From: Rhodococcus opacus
GTDB taxonomy: Bacteria; Actinomycetota; Actinomycetes; Mycobacteriales; Mycobacteriaceae
Assembly: GCF_012396235.1 (NCBI RefSeq)
Contig: NZ_JAAXPA010000004.1
Location: forward strand, 62,001 to 126,000
Direction of reading: 5' to 3'
DNA: 64,000 bases
In this document: positions 8,369-17,547 of the stretch, piece after piece
How positions within the stretch are numbered: position 1 is the stretch's first letter
Layout of the letters: the number at the start of each line of letters is the position of its first letter
Position numbers and translations under genes: made by a program
The notes under the pieces: model-generated
Seen by the model: the letters and a program-made list of their open reading frames with translations, nothing else
What the model was told of the DNA's origin: nothing
Database searches by the model: none

Positions 8369-9474
8369 CGGCGCCGCTGACCGGCCCGGCGTTCGGTTCG
8401 TACGCCGCCGACGAGGTGGGCTGGCTGCTCAAAGACCTGTCGCACGTCGAGCTCGAAGCCGATGTCGCCGAGCGGGAGCGCCGCATCCAGTCGGGTGAAG
8501 CCCACTACGCGGAAACGCTGCCCATCGAATACCAGCCCGATGCGGAGTACCGCGAGCTGTTCGAGAAGGTGCTGCAGGACAGCTCCATCCGGCTGGCGCG
8601 TGCCGTGGGGACGGTCACCGACCTCGTGCTGGCCGAGCGCGGCCGCGACGTCACTCTCGTGTCCCTGGCGCGGGCGGGAACCCCGGTGGGTGTGCTCATG
8701 CGCCGCTGGGCGCGCGACGTCCACGGGTTGACGCTGCCGCACTACGCCGTCTCCATCGTCCGGGACCGGGGGATCGACGCCGTCGCGCTCGACTACCTTG
8801 CACAGCATCACGACCCGACGAACGTGGTGTTCGTCGACGGATGGACGGGCAAGGGTGCCATCGCCCGCGAGTTGTCGCAGGCACTCGCCGAGTACCGCGC
8901 CGCCGGGGGCGCCGAGTTCGACGACGACCTCGCCGTCCTCGCCGATCCCGGGCACTGCGTTCGCACGTTCGGCACCCGCGACGACTTCCTGATCGCCTCG
9001 GCGTGTCTGAACTCGACTGTGTCGGGCCTGGTGTCGCGGACCGTCCTCAACGACACGCTGATCGGCCCCGGTGACTTCCACGGCGCCAAGTTCTACGCGC
9101 ACCTGGCGGGCGAGGACGTGTCCAATCACCTCCTCGATTCCGTCAGCGCCTCCTTCGGGGATGTGCGTGAACACGTTCCCAGCGACGTCGAGGACTTGCT
9201 GCGGTCGGACCGCACCCCCACCTGGGACGGCTGGAAGTCCGTCGAGGCGGTTCGGGAGCAGTACGGAATCTCGAGTGTGAACTTCGTGAAGCCGGGCGTC
9301 GGCGAAACCACCCGCGTGCTGCTGCGCCGGGTGCCGTGGCGGGTGCTCGTCCGCGACCTCGACGCCCCGGAGCACGCGCACATCCGGCTCCTCGCCGCCG
9401 CGCGTGCGGTCCCCGTCGAAGAGGTTCCCGGCCTGGCCTATTCGTGCATGGGCCTGATCAAGGATGTGACATGA
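8365..9474 (+). CDS. StiP-family PRTase-like protein with Pelota-type domain
   Basis: 369 residues from a GTG overlapping the preceding stop. Residues 95-112 (TLVSLARAGTPVGVLM) and the loop VVFVDGWTGKGAI at 154-166 mark the PRTase-like fold of PF11202, which is also called the StiP cysteine-protease family in some databases. LACLNSTVSG-like IASACLNSTVSGLVSRT follows. The last 85 residues (from SSVNFVKPGVGETTRVLLRR) look like the Pelota-like RNA-binding domain that accompanies this family. The true activity (transferase or protease) is not settled by the sequence. The context argues for a second ribosyl-transfer step in the operon's pathway. Confidence 0.9.
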   Translation: MTAPLTGPAFGSYAADEVGWLLKDLSHVELEADVAERERRIQSGEAHYAETLPIEYQPDAEYRELFEKVLQDSSIRLARAVGTVTDLVLAERGRDVTLVSLARAGTPVGVLMRRWARDVHGLTLPHYAVSIVRDRGIDAVALDYLAQHHDPTNVVFVDGWTGKGAIARELSQALAEYRAAGGAEFDDDLAVLADPGHCVRTFGTRDDFLIASACLNSTVSGLVSRTVLNDTLIGPGDFHGAKFYAHLAGEDVSNHLLDSVSASFGDVREHVPSDVEDLLRSDRTPTWDGWKSVEAVREQYGISSVNFVKPGVGETTRVLLRRVPWRVLVRDLDAPEHAHIRLLAAARAVPVEEVPGLAYSCMGLIKDVT

Positions 9475-10349
9475 CCGCGCTGATCGCGACCGACCTCGAC
9501 CGGACCATGATCTACTCGCGCGGGGCCATGGAACTCGCCGTCACCGAGAGCGACGTGGCCGAGCGGCCCGGCGACGAGGACCTGCTGTGCGTCGAGGTGT
9601 ACGACGGCAAACCGCTGTCCTACGTCACGTCGGCCGCCGAGGCCATGCTGCGGAAGCTCACCGCGTCCGCCGTGGTCGTGCCCACCACCACGCGCACCGT
9701 TGCCCAGTTCCAGCGCATCGACCTGCCGGGGGCGCCGTGGCGGTACGCGATCACGACCAACGGCGGCAATATCCTCGTCGACGGGGTGCCCGATGCGCGG
9801 TGGCGGTCGGGTGTCGACATCGCGATGGCCGACGGTGGAGCCTCGCTGGTGGAGGTCGGCGCCGAGTTGAGCCGACGGATCGACGACGGCTGGGTGCGTT
9901 CGTCCCGGGTGGCCGACGAGTTGTTCTCCTACCTGGTCGTGGACCTCGACGCGATGCCGGCCGGCTTCGTCGAGGAGTGGAACGACTGGTGCGCGGATCG
10001 GGGATGGGGAGTGTCCCGGCAAGGCCGCAAGATCTACACGATGCCCGACGCGGTGTGCAAGAGTCGTGCGGTCGCCGAGGTCCGTGCAAGGCTCGTCGAC
10101 GACGGAGTGCTCGAGGCGGAAGCGCCCGTGCTGGCGGCCGGGGACGGGGCTCTCGACGCCAACATGCTCAGTGCGGCCGACGCCGCCATCCGCCCCCGGC
10201 ACGGCGAACTCGAAACCATCGACTGGCAGCATCCGACCCTGTCGGTCACCGGAAGCAGCGGTATCGCCGCTGGTGAGGAGATCCTGCGCTGGTTCGCGGA
10301 CCGTGTCGCGCGGGGTGCGGGGACGACGGCCGTCGGCTCTCTTTTGTAG
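9471..10349 (+). CDS. HAD-superfamily phosphatase of the Ter metabolite operon
   Basis: 292 residues. Motif I is ATDLDRT (Asp8 nucleophile, Asp10 acid/base), motif II lies around PTTTRT at 71-76, and motif IV is AAGDGALDANML (Asp225). The cap region between them is of the Cof/sucrose-phosphatase type, with TTNGGNILVDG near 95-105. It should remove phosphate from a small phosphorylated metabolite, probably the product of the two upstream PRTase-type proteins. The ATG at 9471 overlaps the upstream stop by four bases. It is the last tightly coupled gene before the TerD pair. Confidence 0.92.
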   Translation: MTALIATDLDRTMIYSRGAMELAVTESDVAERPGDEDLLCVEVYDGKPLSYVTSAAEAMLRKLTASAVVVPTTTRTVAQFQRIDLPGAPWRYAITTNGGNILVDGVPDARWRSGVDIAMADGGASLVEVGAELSRRIDDGWVRSSRVADELFSYLVVDLDAMPAGFVEEWNDWCADRGWGVSRQGRKIYTMPDAVCKSRAVAEVRARLVDDGVLEAEAPVLAAGDGALDANMLSAADAAIRPRHGELETIDWQHPTLSVTGSSGIAAGEEILRWFADRVARGAGTTAVGSLL

Positions 10350-10411
10350 GTTGTAGGCAAACAGACCAAACGGGACAAACCCGACGCTCCCACAGTGAAG
10401 GAACTACCGCA

Positions 10412-11650
10412 GTGTCCACTCCGCTAGCCAAGGGTCAGAACGGCCCGCTGAGCGTCGACGACGTCATCGTCTCCCTCGAACTGACGGCCGCCGCCGACCT
10501 GTCCGCGCTGCTCGTCACGGACTCGGGGAAGGTCCGCTCGGACGCCGACTTCGTCTTCTTCAACCAGCCGGCCGGTCCCGGCGTGCAACTCGTCCCCGGA
10601 GCCACCGGACAGGCGGCCTCGCTGAAGGTGTCTCTCGGCGCGGTGCCTGCCGACATCGCCCAGGTGCGCGCGGTCATCACCCTCGACGACGCCACCAGTA
10701 ACTTCGGCCGCTCGGCGCCGCCGACCGCCCGGGTCTCGGACGGCACCGGAAACTCGCTGTACGAGTACAAGATCGAGGGACTGAACTCCGAGTCGATCGT
10801 CATCGCGCTCGAGCTGTACCGACGCCAGGGCGCCTGGAAGGTGCGGGCCGTCGGGCAGGGCTACGCCGGCGGGTTCGCCGCACTCGTCACCGATCACGGC
10901 GTGTCCGTCGACGACGCTCCCGCACCCGCCGCCGCTCCTGTCCAGCAGCCGCCCGCTCCCGCACCGGCACCGCAAGCCGCCTACCCGCCGCCGGCCGCAC
11001 CGGTTGCGCCCCCGGCTCCCGCTGCACCCCCCGCGCCCGCTGCTCCGGCCGAGGTCAGTCTCACCAAGTCGCGACCGGTCAGCCTCTCGAAGGGCCAGAA
11101 GGTGACGCTCCGCAAGGACGGTGGCGTCGCACTGACGTACATCCAGATGGGGCTCGGCTGGGATCCGATCGAGAAGCGCGGCATGTTCGGGAACCGTTCC
11201 GCCAACGTCGACCTCGACGCGTCGGCGGTCCTGTTCGCGGACAACAACATGGTCGATGTCGCCTACTACGGGCAGCTGACGTCGAAGGACGGGTCGATCC
11301 GGCATCAGGGCGACAACCTCACCGGTGAGGGCGCAGGCGACGACGAGGTGATCCTCGTGGATCTCACCCGCATTCCGCCGCACATCTCGACCATCGTGTT
11401 CATCGTGACGTCGTACCGCGGGCACACGTTCGAGCAGGTGAAGAACGCCTTCTGCCGCCTGGTGGACACCACGTCGTCGGCCGAACTCGCCCGGTTCACG
11501 CTGCAGGGCGGGATGCCGTTCACGGGAATGGTGATGGCCAAGGTGTACCGGGTGGGCGGCGAGTGGAAGCTGCAGGCCATCGGTGAGGGCATTCAGGCCA
11601 AGCACGCCGGGGAGGCCGCGCCTCAACTCGCCCGCTTCCTCGGCGTCTAG
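10412..11650 (+). CDS. two-domain TerD protein with Pro/Ala-rich linker
   Basis: 412 residues from a GTG with AAGGA upstream. Domain 1 (about 1-170) is TerD-like but lacks the acidic calcium residues: the DFDLDAS position reads ADLSALLV. A linker of about 45 Pro/Ala residues follows. Domain 2 (about 215-412) is a full TerD domain with VDLDASAVLF and GDNLTGEGAGDDEVILVDL, so it should bind calcium. The design suggests a regulatory or scaffold protein joining one metal-responsive and one silent TerD module. It lies 62 bases after the HAD gene and 8 bases before the next TerD-type gene, probably in the same transcript. Confidence 0.92.
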   Translation: MSTPLAKGQNGPLSVDDVIVSLELTAAADLSALLVTDSGKVRSDADFVFFNQPAGPGVQLVPGATGQAASLKVSLGAVPADIAQVRAVITLDDATSNFGRSAPPTARVSDGTGNSLYEYKIEGLNSESIVIALELYRRQGAWKVRAVGQGYAGGFAALVTDHGVSVDDAPAPAAAPVQQPPAPAPAPQAAYPPPAAPVAPPAPAAPPAPAAPAEVSLTKSRPVSLSKGQKVTLRKDGGVALTYIQMGLGWDPIEKRGMFGNRSANVDLDASAVLFADNNMVDVAYYGQLTSKDGSIRHQGDNLTGEGAGDDEVILVDLTRIPPHISTIVFIVTSYRGHTFEQVKNAFCRLVDTTSSAELARFTLQGGMPFTGMVMAKVYRVGGEWKLQAIGEGIQAKHAGEAAPQLARFLGV

Positions 11651-11658
11651 GGGCGGCG

Positions 11659-13227
11659 GTGACGGTCCACCTCGTTCCGGGGCAGAACGCTCCGCTGCCG
11701 TCGCGCGAACTGCGTTTCCGCGCGGTCGATGCGACGCCGATCGACGTCTCCGCGCTGATCGTGGGCGGCGATCTCCGCGTGCTGTCCTCGGACCATTTCG
11801 TGTTCTACAACCAGCGCCGCGCCGCCGGGGTGGAACTCGACGCGGACGGAACGGTCCGGCTGCAGCTGGACGAGGTGGACGCCGCTGCGGTGGCCGTGCT
11901 CTGCGTGGTCAGTGTCGATCCGGCGTCCCCGAACGGTCCGGCGACGCTGGCCCGCGAGGGGCTGTCGGCCACGCTCGCCGACGAAAATGGTCTTCCCCTG
12001 GTCGTTTTCGACGTCCCGCTGGTCGGTTCCGAGGCGGCCGCGATCTGCCTCGAGATCTACCGGCGCGGCACCGAGTGGAAGGTGCGGGCCGTCGGGCAGG
12101 GATACGACGGCGGCCTCGCCGAACTCGTCACCCGGCACGGCGTCGAGGTGGACGAACCCGCGCACGCTGTGGCCGAGGAGGTTCCGGCGATGCCCGGTCC
12201 TGCGGGCATCCCGCTCGACCCGGCCCACTCGTTCGAGAGGGCGTGGATGATCTTCGAGGACGCCGCCCGGTCCGCGGCCTCGTTCCGATCCTCCCGCGAC
12301 TACGCGCAGGCCCGGCTGGACGACGAACTGTCCGAGTCGGTGGCCGACCCGTCCACACGCAACAGTCCGGCGGTCGTGCAATCGCAGGCCAGGGCGCAGG
12401 AGCGGTGTGATGCCCTCGTCGCCGAGGCGCAGCGCAAATTCGACGGCGAGACTTCGCAATTGGCCGACGAACTCCGCGCCATCGATCCTCTGCTGCCGCG
12501 GTCGCTGGCCACCTTCGAGTCCGCCGCGTGGACCAGCCCGGTCACCGGCAGCGCCGTGACGGACGGGCTGAGGCTCGGTGAGTTGACCGCACCCGACCTC
12601 GGTGAGCTGCGGGTGCCGTTCTGCGTTCATTACCCGTTGGGGCGTCCGCTCTGGATCGTCGGCGATCCGGCCGAGGCCGCACCGGTGGTCGCGGCGCTGG
12701 CGGCGCGCATGCTGGTCGCATCACCTGCGGTGGCACAGCGGTTGGAGGTGGTCGACCTCAGCGGCTCGCTGCGCACGTTCACCGAACCCCTCGGTGCTCT
12801 GCTGGCTTCGCCCGTCGTGTCGTCGGCTTCCGACATCACCGCCCGCCTCACCGCGCTGTCCGAGAGCGTCGACCTCGCAGAAATGGCGGCCCGCAGCGGA
12901 ATCCGCGACAGCCTGCCGGAGCCGCGGCTGGTGATCCTGGGCGACTTCCCGCACGGGTACGGCGCCGAGGACGCCGCCCGGATCGTGCACCTCGCCGATC
13001 ACGGTCCCGCACTCGGGACGTCGCTGATCATCGTCGGCGACAGCGCCTCCGCCGATTCGGATCCGGGCGTCGCGGTGCTCGAACGCATCGCGCAGCAGGT
13101 TCCGACGTCCGGGGTCCTCACCGTCTCCGACCCGTGGACGGGCAACGACTGGATCCTGACACCCGACCGGTTCCCGGACCACCCCCTCCACCGGGCCTCG
13201 GTGCTGGATTCACTGACCGGGCAATAA
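11659..13227 (+). CDS. TerD-like domain fused to probable degenerate FtsK/HerA-like ATPase domain
   Basis: 522 residues from a GTG preceded by GGGGCGG. Residues 1-170 resemble the metal-site-less TerD domain of the previous gene (both contain WKVRAVGQGY). A helical stretch (about 190-290) follows. The rest contains VPFCVHYPLGRPLWIVGDPA followed by helices, then RLEVVDLSGSLRTF and PRLVILGDFPHGYG. This order looks like an FtsK/HerA P-loop domain in which the Walker A glycine-lysine is lost (GDPAEAA), while a Walker-B-like strand remains (LVILGD). That reading is inference. If correct, the protein would bind partners rather than hydrolyse ATP. Confidence 0.85.
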   Translation: MTVHLVPGQNAPLPSRELRFRAVDATPIDVSALIVGGDLRVLSSDHFVFYNQRRAAGVELDADGTVRLQLDEVDAAAVAVLCVVSVDPASPNGPATLAREGLSATLADENGLPLVVFDVPLVGSEAAAICLEIYRRGTEWKVRAVGQGYDGGLAELVTRHGVEVDEPAHAVAEEVPAMPGPAGIPLDPAHSFERAWMIFEDAARSAASFRSSRDYAQARLDDELSESVADPSTRNSPAVVQSQARAQERCDALVAEAQRKFDGETSQLADELRAIDPLLPRSLATFESAAWTSPVTGSAVTDGLRLGELTAPDLGELRVPFCVHYPLGRPLWIVGDPAEAAPVVAALAARMLVASPAVAQRLEVVDLSGSLRTFTEPLGALLASPVVSSASDITARLTALSESVDLAEMAARSGIRDSLPEPRLVILGDFPHGYGAEDAARIVHLADHGPALGTSLIIVGDSASADSDPGVAVLERIAQQVPTSGVLTVSDPWTGNDWILTPDRFPDHPLHRASVLDSLTGQ

Positions 13228-13248
13228 AACCCTCGCCGCGAGCTAGCG

Positions 13249-14655
13249 TCACTCGTCGGGCAGTTCGACCCCGAGTTCGAGGGCCTTCGTGGCGACGGCG
13301 TCCGGAAAGACGTTGCGGAACAGGAACAGGTCCTGCCCGATCACCCAGCCGGGGGCGAGTTCCGTGGCGTAGCGCTCGAAGTAGCCGAGTTGCTTTCCGA
13401 ACAGGACAAGTTCCTCGGGGCTGGCGACGCCCCATTTCTTGCCGATGCCGATGAGCGCCATGATGAGTTCGCTGAGCCGCAGCTCGCCGAGGTCCCGGCC
13501 CAGCAGGGGTGCGAGCGCGGCGGCCACCTGGAGTCCGATCTCGTCGTCGGTGGCGTCGTTGTCGGTCGCGTAGCCGAGGCTCCGGATTCCGCGGGCCATC
13601 CGGGAGAAGTCGCCGTCGATCAGCGTCGCGTAGAACATGTCGCGCAGGATCTGCCGCCACGACTCGGGGAGCTCACCGACGATGCCGAAGTCGAGCATCG
13701 CGATGCGTCCGTCGTCGAGGACCCACAGGTTCCCGGCGTGCACGTCGCCGTGGAACGGGCCGTGCAGGATGACGGACTCGATCCACACCTTGACGCCGCG
13801 GCGGATCAGCATCCGGGTGTCCATGTGGACGAGGTCGGGGAACCGGTCGAGCGGCAGGCCGTACATGCGTTCCATACAGATGACGTGCGGACCGCAGTAG
13901 TCCCAGTACACCTCGGGGGTGGTGACGCCCTTGTTGTCGCCGAACGCCCCGATGTTCGTCCGGAACCGGGCCTGGCGGTCGGCCTCGACGGCACTGTTGA
14001 GTTCGGTCATCGTGGCGGCGTGGAGGTCGCGGATGATGGCGGTGGCGTTGGCGATGCGGAAGAACTCGAACAGTTTCTCGAGGATCCGCGCGCCCCAGTA
14101 GGCGGTGCGCAGGTCCACCACCATGCGGCGGAAGATGTCGGGGCGTTGGACCTTGATGACGGCTTCCCTGCCGTCGGGGAGAACGCAGCCGTGTACCTGC
14201 GCGACGGAGGCGGCGGCGAGGGGGACGTCGTCGAACGACGCGAACAGTGCGTCGACGGGATGCCCCAGGTCGGCTTCGATCACCCGGCGGGCCTCCTGGG
14301 CGGGCACCGGCGGCACGTCGTCGAGACATCGCAGACAGGCGTTGGCCAACGGGGCGGGGAACACGCCGGAAGACGACGCCATCAGCTGCCCGACCTTGAC
14401 GAACGTCGGGCCCAGCACCTCGAAACCGTTGACCAGGCCCTCCGACGCCGCGTCCGCAAGGGTGCGGCCGCGGCGTCGGACAGGCCAGGTGACCAGCGCG
14501 AACAGGGTGTAGGCGACGACGACCACGCCGATGACCAGCGCCCGCCACAGCTCCGCGGCGCGGAAACGGTCGAGGCTCGCGGAGTGCACGGTCAGGGCTG
14601 CAGGTGGCGGCCCCGAAGCGTACGGGCCGACCGGACGTGCCGTTGGCTCTTGCAC
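13249..14655 (-). CDS. ABC1/UbiB-type atypical protein kinase
   Basis: 468 residues. After a membrane-like N-terminal segment (ALVIGVVVVAYTLFALVTWPV) come the family marks: FVKVGQLMASSSGVFP (KxGQ motif), AAASVAQVHGCVLPDG (Ala-rich loop), AVIKVQRP (ATP lysine), and FHGDVHAGNLWVLDDG then MLDFGIVG (catalytic Asp and DFG). Bacterial ABC1 proteins act on or support quinone and lipid metabolism; some have ATPase rather than kinase activity. It converges on the TerD-fusion gene with 21 bases between stops, so it is a separate unit. Confidence 0.93.
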   Translation of the reverse strand: MQEPTARPVGPYASGPPPAALTVHSASLDRFRAAELWRALVIGVVVVAYTLFALVTWPVRRRGRTLADAASEGLVNGFEVLGPTFVKVGQLMASSSGVFPAPLANACLRCLDDVPPVPAQEARRVIEADLGHPVDALFASFDDVPLAAASVAQVHGCVLPDGREAVIKVQRPDIFRRMVVDLRTAYWGARILEKLFEFFRIANATAIIRDLHAATMTELNSAVEADRQARFRTNIGAFGDNKGVTTPEVYWDYCGPHVICMERMYGLPLDRFPDLVHMDTRMLIRRGVKVWIESVILHGPFHGDVHAGNLWVLDDGRIAMLDFGIVGELPESWRQILRDMFYATLIDGDFSRMARGIRSLGYATDNDATDDEIGLQVAAALAPLLGRDLGELRLSELIMALIGIGKKWGVASPEELVLFGKQLGYFERYATELAPGWVIGQDLFLFRNVFPDAVATKALELGVELPDE

Positions 14656-14772
14656 AGTTCCTACCTTGCGTTCAGTGCTGCCTGCCGTTCAGAAGGGGAC
14701 CATACCCCGACCGTTTCGGCGAACCCCTTTCAGTATGCGGTACCCGCCATCACACCATTTCGTTAGCAGAAC

Positions 14773-15627
14773 TCAGAGTCCCAGCGCGCCTGCGAGTTCC
14801 CGCAGGGCAGGCACCGGATCGTCGCCGGCGGGGAGTACCTGGACGGCCACGTGATCGGCGCCCGCGTCCAGGTGTTCCCGGAGGCGGCCGGCGACGTACT
14901 GCGTGTCGCCGTGGGCGACGAGCGCGTCGATCAGGTCGTCGCTGCCGCCGTTCTCGATCTGCTCGTCGGTGTACCCGAGCCGTTTCAGGTTGTTGACGTA
15001 ATTGCGCAGGTGCAGGTACGGATTCTCGACGGCCGAACGTCCGATGGGGCGGGCGCGTTCCGGATCGGTGTCCAGCACGACCTTCTGCTCCGGCGCGATC
15101 ACCGGACCCGGGCCCAGCAGCTCACGCGCTTCACGGGTGTGCTGCGGAGTGGTCAGGTACGGATGGGCGCCGGCGGCGCGGGCTGCGGACAATTCCAGAA
15201 CCTTCGGACCGAGTGCGGCGAGGACGCGTCGTCCCGCTGGGACACCGGCAGCATCGAGGGCGTCGAGATACTCCACGAGCGCGGCGTACGGCTTGCTGTA
15301 GTTCAGCCCGGGCTGTTCAGGATGGCCGACACCGATGCCGAGGAGGAAGCGCCCCGGATGACGAGCTTCGAGCCGGTGGAACGAGGTCGCGATCTCGTCG
15401 ACGGGCGCGGTCCAGATGTTCACGATTCCGGTCGCGACGGTGATCATGGACGTCGCGTCGAGCAGGCGTTCGGCGATCTCGAGGTCGGCAGGCGGGGAGC
15501 CGCCGATCCAGATCGCGCCGTAGCCTGCCGATTCGATCGCCGCACCCACCTCGGGCGCCAATCCGCCGGCGTGACGCCAGACGCCGAACTGTCCGAGCTG
15601 CGGGGTTTGTGCTGTGGTCTCCGTCAT
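14773..15627 (-). CDS. LLM-class (luciferase-like, probably F420-dependent) oxidoreductase
   Basis: 284 residues of the bacterial-luciferase TIM-barrel family. The typical elements are GYGAIWIGGSPPADL, MITVATGIVNIWTAP, HPGRFLLGIGVGHPE and the C-terminal DHVAVQVLP. This pattern is close to the actinobacterial subfamily that uses coenzyme F420 (TIGR03620-like). The substrate cannot be told. It is on the same strand as the ABC1 gene, 117 bases before that gene's start; the gap holds no further ORF. Confidence 0.92.
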   Translation of the reverse strand: MTETTAQTPQLGQFGVWRHAGGLAPEVGAAIESAGYGAIWIGGSPPADLEIAERLLDATSMITVATGIVNIWTAPVDEIATSFHRLEARHPGRFLLGIGVGHPEQPGLNYSKPYAALVEYLDALDAAGVPAGRRVLAALGPKVLELSAARAAGAHPYLTTPQHTREARELLGPGPVIAPEQKVVLDTDPERARPIGRSAVENPYLHLRNYVNNLKRLGYTDEQIENGGSDDLIDALVAHGDTQYVAGRLREHLDAGADHVAVQVLPAGDDPVPALRELAGALGL

Positions 15628-15683
15628 GTGGCGTGCAACCTTCCGTCGTCGTCATTCATTCCGGTGTTCTCGAGTACGGGGTC

Positions 15684-16250
15684 TCAGGCCTGGTGCAGCC
15701 AGGAGCGGAACAGTAGCGCGCCCGCGGCGGCGAGCACGAGCGCGACGGGAACGGCCCACGCCGGACCACCGTCGCCGAGTAGACGCCGAGTGAGTCCGGC
15801 CAGCAGAGAGGCGATGGCCTTCAGGATCCACACGGCGACCGGCACGAGCAGGAGTCCGAGGACGAGATGCACCAGCCAGGCGCCGGCGAGCGTCGGACCA
15901 CCCCAGCTGTACTCGTAGGAACCGTCGGTGATCAGCCCGTAGAACAGGCCCCGGAACGCGGCGATCCCGCTGAGGAACGCGAAAAACCAGGCCACCATCC
16001 CGATCAGCAGCGACAGCACCGAGTGGGCGAAAACGCTCGGCCACGACGGCGAACGCACGTCGATCCGCTCCGACGCGCTCGAGTCGGTGGCAGCGAGTTG
16101 CCACCGCCCGGCCCAGCGGTGCCGTCCGGTCATCGCGGCGCCGAGCGAGACGAGGCCGGCGGGAAACGCCCTCAGCGCGAACAGGGCACGGCGAGCGGAC
16201 TCGGTGGTGAACGGGTTCACCGATGTCGAGTTGGCCTGGTCAGTTGACAT
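15684..16250 (-). CDS. small polytopic membrane protein, family unknown
   Basis: 188 residues. A polar N-terminal third is followed by three or four membrane helices (SVFAHSVLSLLIGMVAWFFA, WLVHLVLGLLLVPVAVWILK, VPVALVLAAAGALLFRSWL). The ATG at 16250 has no strong ribosome site. It is on the same strand as the LLM gene, 57 bases before it. I do not recognise the family. Codon use and GC at third positions match the neighbours, so it is likely a real gene. Confidence 0.75.
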   Translation of the reverse strand: MSTDQANSTSVNPFTTESARRALFALRAFPAGLVSLGAAMTGRHRWAGRWQLAATDSSASERIDVRSPSWPSVFAHSVLSLLIGMVAWFFAFLSGIAAFRGLFYGLITDGSYEYSWGGPTLAGAWLVHLVLGLLLVPVAVWILKAIASLLAGLTRRLLGDGGPAWAVPVALVLAAAGALLFRSWLHQA

Positions 16251-16326
16251 GGCTCGACGCTATCGACCGACTCCGCCGCCGCACATCATCCTGCAGAACG
16301 ATATTCGCTACCGCAGGGGTAGTCGA

Positions 16327-16647
16327 TCAGCTGCCGGGCGCCCGGTACTCGGCGTCCCGGCGGACCGCGTCGTCCACCTGCTCCGGCGTCAGCAGCGCCA
16401 CCGATTCGGACCGCGCCGCACCGGAGGCGGTGGTGCGGATGCCGAGCGCGGCGGCCGCGACGTCGTCCGGCACGTCACCGATCACGAACAGATCCCGGCC
16501 ACCTAGTGCGAAGTAGCAGGATTCGACTGTGCCCCCGACGCTTTCGACCATCTGGGTGATCGCGTCGCGTCGTGCGGTGCCGCCTTCGGCGAGTAGTCCC
16601 TTCGCGCCTTCGGGTGAGTACGTGACCTGCCAGAGATATCTCGGCAT
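16327..16647 (-). CDS. GYD domain protein
   Basis: 106 residues with the start MPRYLWQVTYSPEGAKGLLA and the core VESCYFALGGRDLFVIGDVPDD, which matches the GYD family (PF08734), a small ferredoxin-like fold of unknown function. It is full length and probably cytoplasmic. The ATG at 16647 is preceded by GAGGAGGC. It is divergent from the DUF72 gene, with an 83-base shared promoter gap. Confidence 0.9.
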   Translation of the reverse strand: MPRYLWQVTYSPEGAKGLLAEGGTARRDAITQMVESVGGTVESCYFALGGRDLFVIGDVPDDVAAAALGIRTTASGAARSESVALLTPEQVDDAVRRDAEYRAPGS

Positions 16648-16730
16648 CAGTGCCTCCTCGATTGTGGGGTCCTCTCATGGTTCTCCCGGGACGGGCCACA
16701 TGCAATAGGTTCCGGCGCTAGGGTCGTGAG

Positions 16731-17546
16731 ATGGCTGAGGCCCGCGTAGGTATCTCCGGCTGGACGTATCCCGGTTGGCGCGGTGACTTCTACCCGGACG
16801 GTCTGGCCCATCGCAAGGAGTTGGCCTACGCCGCGGGGCGATTGACGTCGATCGAGATCAACGGGTCCTTCTATTCGTTGCAGCGACCGACGAGTTACGC
16901 GAAGTGGCGTGACGAAACACCGGAAGGTTTCGTGTTCGCCGTCAAGGGCGGTCGCTACATCACGCACATGAAGAGGCTGGTCGGCGCGGAGACGGCGCTG
17001 GCGAACTTCTTCGCATCCGGGGTGCTCGCGTTGGGCCCCAAGCTCGGACCGCTGCTGTGGCAACTGCCCCCGACACTCGCGTTCGATTCGACGACTCTCG
17101 CAGCATTCTTCGACCAGCTGCCGAGGACGACCACCGATGCCGCGGCGCTCGCGTCTCGACACGACGACAAGCTCACCGACGACAGGGCGTGGACGGAGAC
17201 GGACGCCGATCGGCCCGTCCGCCACGCCCTCGAGGTCCGGCACCCCAGTTTCGACACGGAGGAGGCGAGGAAGTTGCTCCGCGCGCACGACGTCGCGTTC
17301 GTCGTCGCCGACACGGCAGGCCGGTACCCGTACGTCGAGGCGGCGACGAGCGATTTCGTCTACGCCCGGTTGCACGGCGACAAGGAGCTCTATGCCAGCG
17401 GCTACACGGACGAGGCGCTGGACGAGTGGGCCCGCAAGCTCGAGCGGTGGCTCGGGGAGGGCCTCGACTGCTTCGCGTACTTCGACAACGACATGAAGGG
17501 GTACGCGCCGTTCGACGCGCTGCGGCTGATCGAGCGGCTGCGTTGA
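16731..17546 (+). CDS. DUF72 family protein
   Basis: 271 residues. It starts MAEARVGISGWTYPGWRGDF, followed by LTSIEINGSFYSLQRPTSYAKW and later HALEVRHPSFDTEE and FVYARLHGDKELYASGYTD. The end reads YFDNDMKGYAPFDALRL. These are the diagnostic blocks of DUF72 (PF01904, YecE-like TIM barrel). The family has no proven function; its conserved acidic and histidine residues suggest an enzyme. It ends two bases before a tandem repeat array. Confidence 0.93.
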   Translation: MAEARVGISGWTYPGWRGDFYPDGLAHRKELAYAAGRLTSIEINGSFYSLQRPTSYAKWRDETPEGFVFAVKGGRYITHMKRLVGAETALANFFASGVLALGPKLGPLLWQLPPTLAFDSTTLAAFFDQLPRTTTDAAALASRHDDKLTDDRAWTETDADRPVRHALEVRHPSFDTEEARKLLRAHDVAFVVADTAGRYPYVEAATSDFVYARLHGDKELYASGYTDEALDEWARKLERWLGEGLDCFAYFDNDMKGYAPFDALRLIERLR

Positions 17547-17547
17547 C

